Program-made: the position numbers and the translations under genes | NCBI GenBank assembly: GCA_902765035.1 | Contig: CACWYF010000092.1 | Location: 1-5,674 of the forward strand | DNA length: 5,674 nt | Reading direction: 5' to 3' | DNA from: an uncultured Eubacteriales bacterium | GTDB taxonomy: Bacteria; Bacillota; Clostridia; Peptostreptococcales; Anaerovoracaceae | The notes under the pieces: generated by a model | The model's input: the letters and a program-made list of their open reading frames with translations, nothing else | Database searches by the model: none | What the model was told of the DNA's origin: nothing | Part shown: positions 1 to 5,600 of the stretch, piece after piece | How positions within the stretch are numbered: position 1 is the stretch's first letter | Layout of the letters: every line of letters starts with the position of its first letter

Positions 1-167
1 CGTACATGCTCGTACTCGGTGCCAAGGAAGCAGAAGAAGGTAACGTATCAGTACGTTCAAGATACCTCGGTGATGAAGGCGTCAAGCCTCTTGATGAGTT
101 CGTAAATGCACTTTGCGAAGAGATCCGCACTAAAGAGATCAGAAAGATCGAGAAGAAGGATAATTAG
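1..167 (+). CDS. thrS: Threonyl-tRNA synthetase, C-terminal fragment
   Basis: Only the last 54 codons are present, read from base 3 and ending at TAG 165-167; a second in-register TAG follows at 168-170. Threonyl-tRNA synthetase charges tRNA-Thr with threonine in the cytoplasm. The fragment belongs to the C-terminal anticodon-binding domain: it opens with YMLVLGAKEAEEG, then VSVRSR (fragment residues 15-20), then an acidic helix DEFVNALCEEIRTKEIR (31-47) and a charged Lys-rich tail. This matches the usual 'Y-x-L-V-x-G-x-KE-x-E-x-G-x-V-x-VR' pattern of ThrRS C termini as I know the family. I considered tsf, which commonly precedes pyrH in this neighbourhood, but the residues do not resemble EF-Ts. 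The catalytic core and any T-box leader lie outside the window. Identity rests on a short stretch but the match is good. Confidence 0.88.
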   Translation, partial: YMLVLGAKEAEEGNVSVRSRYLGDEGVKPLDEFVNALCEEIRTKEIRKIEKKDN

Positions 168-187
168 TAGAGATATCTGAATAAAAA

Positions 188-196
188 TGCTATACT
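188..196 (+). promoter_or_regulatory. Candidate extended -10 promoter upstream of pyrH
   Basis: TGCTATACT is an extended -10 element (TGN followed by TATACT, five of six matches to TATAAT). No convincing -35 hexamer is seen 16-18 bp upstream, which extended -10 promoters can tolerate. Transcription would start near 202-204, placing the 12-bp hairpin (205-240) at the very 5' end of the transcript. Prediction by eye only. Confidence 0.3.
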
Positions 197-204
197 AACA
201 GATG

Positions 205-240
205 GCAGTCCGCACAATTTGAAAAGACTGTGCGGACTGC
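205..240 (+). terminator. Perfect 12-bp stem-loop between thrS and pyrH (possible terminator or leader hairpin)
   Basis: GCAGTCCGCACA (205-216) is the exact reverse complement of TGTGCGGACTGC (229-240), with a 12-nt loop (217-228). The stem is GC-rich and lies 38 nt after the thrS stop, which fits a transcription terminator or a 3'-end protecting hairpin. However, the bases after the stem (GCACATATAATC) are not a T tract, so it is not a canonical intrinsic terminator on the + strand; no T tract directly follows it on the - strand either. Alternatively it could be the 5' end of a pyrH mRNA started at the box at 191-196. The hairpin itself is certain; its function is not. Confidence 0.4.
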
Positions 241-245
241 GCACA

Positions 246-251
246 TATAAT
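246..251 (+). promoter_or_regulatory. Candidate -10 box (TATAAT) immediately upstream of pyrH
   Basis: A consensus TATAAT sits 25 nt before the pyrH ATG. The only -35-like hexamer nearby is TTGAAA (219-224), in the loop of the hairpin, but the spacer would be 21 bp, longer than the preferred 16-18. If active, transcription would start near 257-259 and give a short leader just containing the ribosome site GAGGT (265-269). It competes with the box at 191-196 as the pyrH promoter. Confidence 0.3.
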
Positions 252-276
252 CAGAATTACATGTGAGGTACAGCTG

Positions 277-981
277 ATGAGCGTAAAGTATAAAAGAGTT
301 CTTATCAAGATCAGTGGAGAAGCTCTGGCAGGAGAGGACAGATTCGGTGTCAATGCCGAAGAGCTCTCCAAGGTAGCGCTTCAGATCAAGGAAATCAGAG
401 ATGCAGGCGTTGAAGTCGCTGTTGTATGCGGCGGCGGCAACTTCTTCCGCGGCAGAACAGGCGAGAACATCGACCGTCCGACTGCCGACTACATGGGAAT
501 GCTTGCGACCGTAATGAACGGCCTGGCCGTTCAGGACGCTTTGCTCTCCGCAGGATGTCCTGCAAAGCTGATGACAGCTATTGAGATCAGGGACATGGCA
601 GAAGGGTATGCAAGACGCAAAGCGCTTGACTACCTCGATGAAGGCAAAGTCGTAGTGTTCGGCGGCGGTACGGGAAGCCCGTTCTTCACGACAGACACGA
701 CAGCTGCTCTGAGAGCTGCTGAGATCGGCGCAGACGTCCTTCTGCTCGCCAAGAACATCGATGCAGTATATTCCGCAGATCCGAGGACGAATCCTGATGC
801 TGAGAGATATACAGAGCTCACATACATGGACATCATCGATAAGGATCTCAAGGTCATGGATCTTACGGCAGCTACACTCTGCAAGGATACAGGAACCAAG
901 ATCTACGTTTTCGCTCTCGCGCAGGAAGGCAACCTCATGAAGGTAATAAACGGCGAGAATGTCGGAACACTGATACAGTAA
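277..981 (+). CDS. pyrH: UMP kinase
   Basis: Bacterial UMP kinase (amino acid kinase fold) phosphorylates UMP to UDP with ATP in the cytoplasm, feeding UTP, CTP and UDP-sugar supply. The 234-residue length is close to the family norm. Visible motifs are the N-terminal KISGEAL (11-17), the glycine-rich CGGGNFFRGR (51-60), DYMGMLATVMN (71-81), which belongs to the UMP-binding and oligomer region, the phosphate-binding GGGTGSPFFTTDT (129-141), and the nucleotide-binding segment AKNIDAVYSADP (158-169). It also keeps the usual C-terminal pattern ending in GTLIQ. The ATG is supported by GAGGT (265-269) with a 7-nt spacer and by KISGE lying at the normal distance from the N terminus. It is followed 46 nt later by frr, its usual partner. 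The gene before it is thrS, whereas rpsB-tsf would be the more familiar neighbours. No residue looks out of place. Confidence 0.97.
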   Translation: MSVKYKRVLIKISGEALAGEDRFGVNAEELSKVALQIKEIRDAGVEVAVVCGGGNFFRGRTGENIDRPTADYMGMLATVMNGLAVQDALLSAGCPAKLMTAIEIRDMAEGYARRKALDYLDEGKVVVFGGGTGSPFFTTDTTAALRAAEIGADVLLLAKNIDAVYSADPRTNPDAERYTELTYMDIIDKDLKVMDLTAATLCKDTGTKIYVFALAQEGNLMKVINGENVGTLIQ

Positions 982-1027
982 GCATTTTATAAGGTCAAAG
1001 GAAATCAATTATTACAGGAGGCATATC

Positions 1028-1579
1028 ATGGCTGGCAAGAAATCACTCGAGGAGAGAATTGAGAGTACAAAATCTCATCTTAAGGAGAACCTTAATACCG
1101 TAAGAGCAGGCAGAGCCAACCCGGCACTTCTTGACAAGGTAATGGTCAACTATTACGGATCGCCTACACCGCTCAAGGCACTGGCTAACGTTTCGGTACC
1201 TGATCCAAGGACACTGATGATCTCACCTTTCGATCCTAAGTCAGTCAGTGATATCGAAAGAGCTATCAATGAGGCCAACATCGGCATCAATCCTGCCAAC
1301 GACGGCAAAGTTATCAGACTGGCAATCCCTCAGCTGACAGAAGAGAGACGTAAGGAACTGACCAAGGTCGTAAAGAACTACGGTGAGGAAGCCAAGGTAG
1401 CTGTCAGAAACCTCAGAAGAGATGAGAACGATGCTCTCAAGAAGATGCAGAAAGACGGAGACCTGACTGAGGACGATCTCAAGGAAGAACTCGATGAGGT
1501 CCAGAAGAAGGTCGAAGCTGCTATCAAGGACATCGATTCCATTATCGCTGACAAGGATAAGGAACTCATGGAAGTATAG
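1028..1579 (+). CDS. frr: Ribosome recycling factor
   Basis: RRF works with EF-G to split post-termination ribosomes into subunits so they can start again. At 183 residues it has close to the standard RRF length (about 185). Domain I is built from three long helices: residues 1-30 with the conserved VRAGRANPALLD (25-36), and roughly 105-183 with PQLTEERRKEL (101-111), EEAKVAVRNLRRD (120-132) and a charged C-terminal coiled helix. Domain II, the small beta domain, covers about 31-103 and begins VNYYGSPTPL (40-49). The arginine-rich patch RNLRRD, important for ribosome binding in the family, is intact. The ATG follows a strong AGGAGG (1016-1021) with a 6-nt spacer, so expression is likely high. 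It is probably cotranscribed with pyrH, since no terminator is seen in the 46-nt gap. Confidence 0.97.
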   Translation: MAGKKSLEERIESTKSHLKENLNTVRAGRANPALLDKVMVNYYGSPTPLKALANVSVPDPRTLMISPFDPKSVSDIERAINEANIGINPANDGKVIRLAIPQLTEERRKELTKVVKNYGEEAKVAVRNLRRDENDALKKMQKDGDLTEDDLKEELDEVQKKVEAAIKDIDSIIADKDKELMEV

Positions 1580-1607
1580 CTGATACTTCACGAATAACAC
1601 GGCAAGT

Positions 1608-1630
1608 AACGTGGCCTAACAAGCCACGTT
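1608..1630 (+). terminator. 8-bp GC-rich hairpin after frr (weak terminator candidate)
   Basis: AACGTGGC (1608-1615) pairs exactly with GCCACGTT (1623-1630) around a 7-nt loop. The stem can be lengthened by GCA (1602-1604) with TGC (1631-1633) across a 3-nt bulge. The following bases, TTGCTATATATA counting the last paired T, are AT-rich but not a proper T run, so termination would be partial at best. It lies 28 nt past the frr stop and may separate pyrH-frr from the uppS operon while allowing read-through. Confidence 0.4.
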
Positions 1631-1639
1631 TGCTATATA
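1631..1639 (+). promoter_or_regulatory. Candidate extended -10 promoter for the uppS operon
   Basis: TGCTATATA is an extended -10 element (TGN plus TATATA, five of six matches), very like the TGCTATACT seen before pyrH. No clear -35 box lies 16-18 bp upstream; that space is filled by the hairpin at 1608-1630. A start near 1646-1648 would fall inside the 5' strand of the folded element at 1641-1698. Prediction by eye only. Confidence 0.3.
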
Positions 1640-1640
1640 T

Positions 1641-1698
1641 ACCCTAAAGAGGGGCCCGTCTGTCATCGAAGATGACTGCCGGGAATATCTCTTAGGGT
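1641..1698 (+). promoter_or_regulatory. Folded leader element upstream of uppS (unassigned structured RNA)
   Basis: Three nested helices can be drawn by hand. The outer helix pairs ACCCTAA (1641-1647) with TTAGGGT (1692-1698) and continues past a bulged A1648 as GAG (1649-1651) with CTC (1689-1691). The middle helix pairs CCCG (1655-1658) with CGGG (1680-1683). The inner helix pairs GTCATC (1662-1667) with GATGAC (1671-1676) around a GAA triloop. Internal loops are GGG (1652-1654) opposite AATAT (1684-1688), and TCT (1659-1661) with part of the paired GTCATC run opposite TGC (1677-1679). There is no T tract after it, so it is not a simple terminator. I do not recognise it as any riboswitch class I know. 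It could be a 5'-UTR regulator of uppS, a processing site, or a small RNA. Confidence 0.45.
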
Positions 1699-1715
1699 CA
1701 GTAAAGTACACATAT

Positions 1716-1721
1716 GGAGAT
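1716..1721 (+). promoter_or_regulatory. Unusually close ribosome binding site of uppS
   Basis: The only Shine-Dalgarno-like bases before uppS are GGAGAT, touching the ATG at 1722; GGAG leaves a spacer of only 2 nt against the usual 5-9. GGAG also forms the loop of a possible hairpin CATAT (1711-1715) / ATATG (1720-1724) that pairs the start codon itself. No other in-frame ATG, GTG or TTG is present between 1689 and 1722, so the start stands and initiation looks weak or controlled. Confidence 0.45.
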
Positions 1722-2459
1722 ATGGATAAGAAACCTGTACCAACCCACGTAGGGATCATTATGGACGGCAACGGCAGGTGGGCTAAAGCTCACGGTGTAC
1801 CGAGAGTAATGGGACACAACGCCGGCATGCAGTCGATGAAGAAAATCGTAATTGCCACTTCCAACATGGGCATAAAATACCTTACCGTGTATGCTTTTTC
1901 CACTGAGAACTGGAAGCGCAGTACAGAGGAAGTAAGCGGCATTTTCAATCTTATCGTCAAGTACGTCAATTCCGAACTCGAAGAGCTTGATGAGAATAAT
2001 GTTCACATCAATATCTTCGGACAGTATGACATGCTTCCGAAGGCATCGATTGATGCTATAGACAAAATGGTCGGAAGACTTGCTGACAATGACGGCCTCG
2101 TGTTCAATATCGCTCTTAACTACGGCGGAAGAGATGAGATACTCAGAAGCGTCAGAAAGCTGTGCGAAGAATGCAGGGACGGCTCCCGTGATCCGGCGGA
2201 TCTTACGGAAGACGATATTTCGAAGTACCTGTGGTCTGGCTCAGCAAATTTCGATGTTCCTGATCCTGATCTCATCATCAGAACGAGCGGGGAAGAGCGC
2301 ATATCCAATTTCCTGACATGGCAGTCCGCATACAGCGAGCTCATGTTTACGGATACTCTGTGGCCTGATTTCACGCCGGAAGAGTATGCTTCAATGATCG
2401 AAGCATATGCGAACCGAGACAGGAGATTCGGTGGACGCGAAGAAGCAGAGACTAAGTAA
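1722..2459 (+). CDS. uppS: Undecaprenyl diphosphate synthase (cis-prenyltransferase)
   Basis: UppS condenses isopentenyl diphosphate onto farnesyl diphosphate in cis to make C55 undecaprenyl diphosphate, the lipid carrier for peptidoglycan and other surface polymers. It is a soluble enzyme that works at the membrane surface. The 245-residue product has the full set of family motifs: HVGIIMDGNGRWA (9-21) with the catalytic Mg-binding Asp15, GHNAG (31-35), TVYAFSTENWKRS (55-67), ALNYGGRDEI (131-140), DPDLIIRTSGEERISNFL (181-198) with the diphosphate-binding arginines, WQSAYSELMF (200-209), and the terminal RRFGG (234-238). Starting at the next Met (14) would delete part of the first motif, so ATG 1722 is kept despite its poor ribosome site. 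It heads the envelope-lipid operon; cdsA follows after 29 nt. Expression is probably influenced by the folded leader just upstream. Confidence 0.97.
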   Translation: MDKKPVPTHVGIIMDGNGRWAKAHGVPRVMGHNAGMQSMKKIVIATSNMGIKYLTVYAFSTENWKRSTEEVSGIFNLIVKYVNSELEELDENNVHINIFGQYDMLPKASIDAIDKMVGRLADNDGLVFNIALNYGGRDEILRSVRKLCEECRDGSRDPADLTEDDISKYLWSGSANFDVPDPDLIIRTSGEERISNFLTWQSAYSELMFTDTLWPDFTPEEYASMIEAYANRDRRFGGREEAETK

Positions 2460-2488
2460 TATAATAAAAAGAACAAGGTTAAGACAAT

Positions 2489-3310
2489 ATGAAAACAAGA
2501 ATCATTTCGGGACTCATAATGGTCCCGCTGCTGCTCGTCCTGTACTTCGGAGGAGTAGCTCTCTGGGCTGCAGCTCTTATAATAGCTCTCATGGGGATCC
2601 ATGAATTCTGCAATGGGTGGAATAACATAGATGTTCATCCGTCCAAGCCTATATGCTATGTAATGACAGTTCTTCTGTTTCTCGTGCCTCCTGTCGCTGC
2701 CAGGATGGACGAAGCTGATACTCATGCAAGCATGATGCTTGCATGCATGTGGCTGTTTATAGCGGTCGCTGCAGGACTGATCTACGGCTGGAAGATCAAT
2801 GAACGCGGACCTTACGATTCAGCTGCTACAGTTGTGTCAATGGTCTATATCCCGTTCTTTACATTCCACATGGTCCTGATAGACATGACAGAGGATTACA
2901 GCATCCTTGTATGGCTTGTCGTCATTGCGGCTTTTGGCTCAGATATATTCGCATACTTTACGGGATATTTCCTCGGAAAGCATAAAATGGCACCTAACCT
3001 GAGCCCTAAGAAGACTATAGAAGGTGCTGTCGGCGGACTTATCGGAAGTTCATTCTTTGGATGGCTGTTCGGGTTCTTCTTCATTAAACAAATGGCAGGT
3101 GTATGTCTGATCCTCGGACTGATCGGAGGATTGGCCGGAATGGCCGGGGACCTTACTGCTTCGGCTTTCAAGCGCAAAATGGGTATCAAGGACTACGGCA
3201 AGCTTATCCCTGGACACGGAGGCATCATGGACCGTTTTGACAGTGTGATTTTCGTTGCACCGGTCATTTACTACCTGATATTCATTATCACTGATCTGAT
3301 GGCACTGTAA
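2489..3310 (+). CDS. cdsA: Phosphatidate cytidylyltransferase (CDP-diacylglycerol synthase)
   Basis: CdsA makes CDP-diacylglycerol from CTP and phosphatidic acid in the cytoplasmic membrane, the branch point for phosphatidylglycerol, cardiolipin and other phospholipids. The 273-residue protein is mostly hydrophobic; by eye I count about eight membrane segments, starting with residues 8-35 and ending with 252-270. The family signature occupies 225-251: Ser225, Lys228, Arg229, Lys234-Asp235, then PGHGGIMDRFD (241-251), which carries the metal and CTP-binding aspartates. The upstream conserved block DIFAYFTGYFLGKHK (152-166) followed by SPKKTIEG (172-179) is also intact. The start MKTRIISGL is typical. 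Its ribosome site is weak (AAGG 2475-2478, 10-nt spacer), so it may depend partly on translation of uppS. A 23-nt near-palindrome lies within the coding sequence at 2723-2745. The stop is 1 nt from the dxr start. Confidence 0.96.
   Translation: MKTRIISGLIMVPLLLVLYFGGVALWAAALIIALMGIHEFCNGWNNIDVHPSKPICYVMTVLLFLVPPVAARMDEADTHASMMLACMWLFIAVAAGLIYGWKINERGPYDSAATVVSMVYIPFFTFHMVLIDMTEDYSILVWLVVIAAFGSDIFAYFTGYFLGKHKMAPNLSPKKTIEGAVGGLIGSSFFGWLFGFFFIKQMAGVCLILGLIGGLAGMAGDLTASAFKRKMGIKDYGKLIPGHGGIMDRFDSVIFVAPVIYYLIFIITDLMAL
2723..2745. repeat. Near-perfect palindrome inside cdsA
   Basis: CATGCAAGCAT (2723-2733) is the exact reverse complement of ATGCTTGCATG (2735-2745), with a single G2734 between them. 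In mRNA it could form a 10-bp hairpin with a UGA triloop. It encodes residues about 79-86 (HASMMLAC) in a poorly conserved stretch before a membrane segment, so the protein probably did not force it. Function unknown. Confidence 0.7.
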
Positions 3311-3311
3311 T

Positions 3312-4532
3312 ATGAAAAAAGTACTTATAATGGGCAGCACGGGTTCGATCGGGACCCAGACCCTGGAAATAATCAGAAACAATAAAGATAAATTCAAAGC
3401 TGTTGGACTCACCTGCAGAAGCAGGGTGGACAGCCTGATCGGTCAGATCAGGGAGTTTGCGCCTGACGCAGTATCTGTGGGAAATGCTGAAGATGCTGCA
3501 AGAGTGCAGGCTGAGTTTCCGGGCCTTACAGTATATTACGGAGATTCCGGCCTGGTTGAGATCGCTCAGATGGACTGCGACATAGTCCTGAATTCCCTGA
3601 TGGGAATAAGCGGTCTTGCGCCAACTTATAAGGCAATCGAATACGGCAGAGACATAGCTCTTGCCAACAAGGAGACTCTTGTCGCAGGCGGTTCACTCGT
3701 AACGGATCTCTGCAGGGAAAAGGGAGTAAGACTCCTTCCTGTTGACTCGGAGCACAGTGCTATATTCCAGTGCCTCGAGGGCAACGGCGGAAGTGCGTGC
3801 GGAAGAGCCTACAGAGAGCCGGACAGCGGTATTGACAGACAGATCAGAAGGATCCTTCTGACTGCTTCAGGCGGACCGTTCAGAGGCAGAAGCCTTGAAG
3901 AAATGAGAGACGTTACCATAGAGCAGGCTCTCAATCATCCTAAGTGGAGCATGGGCTCCAAGATAACCATCGATTCCGCTACTATGATGAACAAAGGACT
4001 TGAGGTCATCGAAGCCAGATGGCTTTTTGATGTCCCGGCAGAAAAAATCGATGTTCATGTACATCCAGAGAGCATCGTCCATTCGATGGTTGAATTCTGC
4101 GACGGATCAGTTATGGCTCAGATGGGTCTTCCTGACATGAAGATTCCTATCAGCCTGGCACTCAATTACCCTGACAGAATGAGGCTTATCAGTGATTTTG
4201 ACCCTGAAGCGGAGGATGCGCACGGTAATGGCGCTCTTGATCTGTTTACAACAGGAGCAAATCTTACTTTCGAGAAACCTGACAGAAAAGTCTTCAGATG
4301 CATAGACCTTGCCTATGCTGCACTTAATGAGGGCGGGGCGGCTCCTGTCGTAATGAACGGAGCGAATGAGGCACTTGTTGCCATGTTCCTTGCAGGAAAG
4401 ATCGGTTTTCTGGATATTCCGGAAACTATAGAGAAAGTCATGGATGCGGCAGATTTTGCTGCACCTGCAACCGTTGATGAGATCCTCCATATAGACAGAG
4501 AGGCGAGAAGAATGGCTGAAGAACTGCTGTAA
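3312..4532 (+). CDS. dxr: 1-deoxy-D-xylulose 5-phosphate reductoisomerase
   Basis: Dxr converts DXP to MEP using NADPH and a divalent metal, the first committed step of the MEP isoprenoid pathway, in the cytoplasm; it is the target of fosmidomycin. Visible in order are the NADPH-binding GSTGSIG (8-14), LANKETLV (118-125), the metal-binding DSEHSAIFQ (145-153) with Asp145 and Glu147, TASGGPFRG (184-192) with Ser186, NHPKWSMG (208-215) with His209, and DSATMMNKGLEVIEA (221-235) with Ser222, Asn227, Lys228 and Glu231, then the C-terminal helical domain with MNGANEALV (348-356). At 406 residues it is slightly longer than the common 380-400; the extra length lies in the linker 158-178 between the metal-binding and SGGPF segments. 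No Shine-Dalgarno is clear and only one base separates it from the cdsA stop, so translation is probably coupled to cdsA. Confidence 0.97.
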   Translation: MKKVLIMGSTGSIGTQTLEIIRNNKDKFKAVGLTCRSRVDSLIGQIREFAPDAVSVGNAEDAARVQAEFPGLTVYYGDSGLVEIAQMDCDIVLNSLMGISGLAPTYKAIEYGRDIALANKETLVAGGSLVTDLCREKGVRLLPVDSEHSAIFQCLEGNGGSACGRAYREPDSGIDRQIRRILLTASGGPFRGRSLEEMRDVTIEQALNHPKWSMGSKITIDSATMMNKGLEVIEARWLFDVPAEKIDVHVHPESIVHSMVEFCDGSVMAQMGLPDMKIPISLALNYPDRMRLISDFDPEAEDAHGNGALDLFTTGANLTFEKPDRKVFRCIDLAYAALNEGGAAPVVMNGANEALVAMFLAGKIGFLDIPETIEKVMDAADFAAPATVDEILHIDREARRMAEELL

Positions 4533-4574
4533 GGGAGCCATTCATTAAACGGGACATACAGAGAATCATCCAAA

Positions 4575-4588
4575 AGGAGAATTAATTG
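4575..4588 (+). promoter_or_regulatory. Ribosome binding site fixing the TTG start of rseP
   Basis: AGGAG (4575-4579) lies 6 nt before TTG 4586-4588. The codon just before TTG in the same frame is the stop TAA (4583-4585), so no upstream start is possible, and the next in-frame Met (residue 10) would cut the first membrane helix and lie just before HEWGH. TTG is therefore the start. Confidence 0.85.
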
Positions 4589-5596
4589 AAAACTGCTATT
4601 TTATTTGTTGTGATGCTGCTTGTGCTGATCATCCCTCATGAGTGGGGACATATGATCGTTGCAAAGATGTGCGGCGTCAAGGTTAATGAATTCTCGGTCG
4701 GAATGGGGCCGCTGTTATTTAAAAAGCAGAAGGGCGAGACACAGTATTCGGTGCGCCTTCTTCCGCTGGGCGGTTACTGTGCGATGGAAGGAGAAGAAGA
4801 GGCTGTTGATGATCCGAGATCATACAGCAGCAAGACTCCTATTCAGAAGATAGCTATCCTGCTGGCCGGCGTTACGATGAATGTTCTGATAGCTATCCTG
4901 GCTGTTACGCTGGCTTATTTTATCGCCGGCGTTCCTTCGACAACGCTTGGCTCTATCACGTCAGATTCGCCTGCTGCTGCAGCCGGACTTCAGGCAGGAG
5001 ATAAGATAATCGCGATAGATGGAATCGAAACAAATACCTGGGATGATGTAGTTGATGCAATCGACAGCTATCATGAAGGGGACAGGCTGGATATACAGTA
5101 CAGACGTGACGGAAAGAACAGAGAAGCCTTTGTTACACCTGTATTTGATGACGAGACACAGAGATACATGGTCGGTATAGTTGCGGGAATGTCAAGAGAT
5201 CCTGTTACATGCATCACCGGGGGACTAAAGACTACCTGGGAGATCAACAAGATGATGCTTGGTGCATTCCAGTCGATGATCAAAGGAGGGGTCAGCAAGG
5301 ATGATGTGTCAGGGCCGGTCGGCCTTGTCAGGGTTGTAAACCAGACTGTGTCATACGGGTTCACGTCCTATCTGATGCTGCTCGCACTTGTAAGTCTGAA
5401 CCTTGCATTCTTCAACATAATCCCGATTCCGGGACTTGACGGAGGCAAGATATTCTTCATCCTGCTCAAGATCATATCGGGAGGCAGGATAAACGACGAT
5501 ATGGAATACAAGGCGACAGTCGTGGGCATGGCCGTGCTTCTTATGCTCTTCGTGCTCATAACGGTCAATGATGTGATGAACTTATTCGGGAAATAG
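4586..5596 (+). CDS. rseP: RseP/RasP-type site-2 intramembrane zinc metalloprotease
   Basis: This is a family M50 protease that cuts substrates within the membrane, classically anti-sigma factors and leftover signal peptides (RseP in E. coli, RasP in Bacillus). The zinc-binding HEWGH (18-22) lies in the first membrane helix (about 2-24), followed by NEFSVGMGP (34-42) and [13 protein letters not shown] (58-70). A second membrane segment spans about 88-113. A single PDZ domain (about 118-190) contains [19 protein letters not shown] (128-146). The third zinc ligand is in [11 protein letters not shown] (277-287) within a membrane segment near 262-283, and a last helix covers about 309-327. The length of 336 suits the single-PDZ form of Gram-positive bacteria. 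Translation begins at TTG with a good AGGAG. It lies between dxr and ispG, its usual place in Bacillota, 53 nt after dxr and 4 nt before ispG. The natural substrate cannot be told from here. Confidence 0.95.
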   Translation: MKTAILFVVMLLVLIIPHEWGHMIVAKMCGVKVNEFSVGMGPLLFKKQKGETQYSVRLLPLGGYCAMEGEEEAVDDPRSYSSKTPIQKIAILLAGVTMNVLIAILAVTLAYFIAGVPSTTLGSITSDSPAAAAGLQAGDKIIAIDGIETNTWDDVVDAIDSYHEGDRLDIQYRRDGKNREAFVTPVFDDETQRYMVGIVAGMSRDPVTCITGGLKTTWEINKMMLGAFQSMIKGGVSKDDVSGPVGLVRVVNQTVSYGFTSYLMLLALVSLNLAFFNIIPIPGLDGGKIFFILLKIISGGRINDDMEYKATVVGMAVLLMLFVLITVNDVMNLFGK

Positions 5597-5600
5597 AAAA

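Noticed and set aside
988..993. TATAAG as a possible -10 box before frr
   Set aside because: No -35 element at a sensible distance and no extended TG; pyrH and frr are more simply cotranscribed.
190..1008. A 272-codon open frame on the - strand covering all of pyrH
   Set aside because: It mirrors pyrH codon for codon, has a Ser/Cys/Val-rich product without recognisable motifs, and pyrH on the + strand is unambiguous.
1641..1698. ACCCTAA/TTAGGGT read as telomere-like repeats
   Set aside because: Each occurs once, as the two strands of one stem; there is no tandem array.
1580..1721. A tRNA or T-box in the frr-uppS gap
   Set aside because: No cloverleaf with T-loop GTTCRA or 3' acceptor pairing can be drawn, and no T-box consensus sequence is present.
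1714..1752. A 12-codon ORF starting 8 nt before uppS in another frame
   Set aside because: It has no ribosome site of its own and overlaps uppS out of frame; nothing beyond the ATG itself supports translation.
2460..2465. TATAAT between uppS and cdsA
   Set aside because: It overlaps the uppS stop region with no -35 match 16-18 bp upstream (GCGAAG at 17 bp); likely an AT-rich accident in the gap.
2120..2725. A 201-codon open frame on the - strand across the uppS-cdsA junction
   Set aside because: It overlaps two certain genes, has no recognisable domain and is a codon-bias shadow. The same applies to the - strand frames at 1241-1600, 1698-2006, 3050-3412 and 4107-4541.
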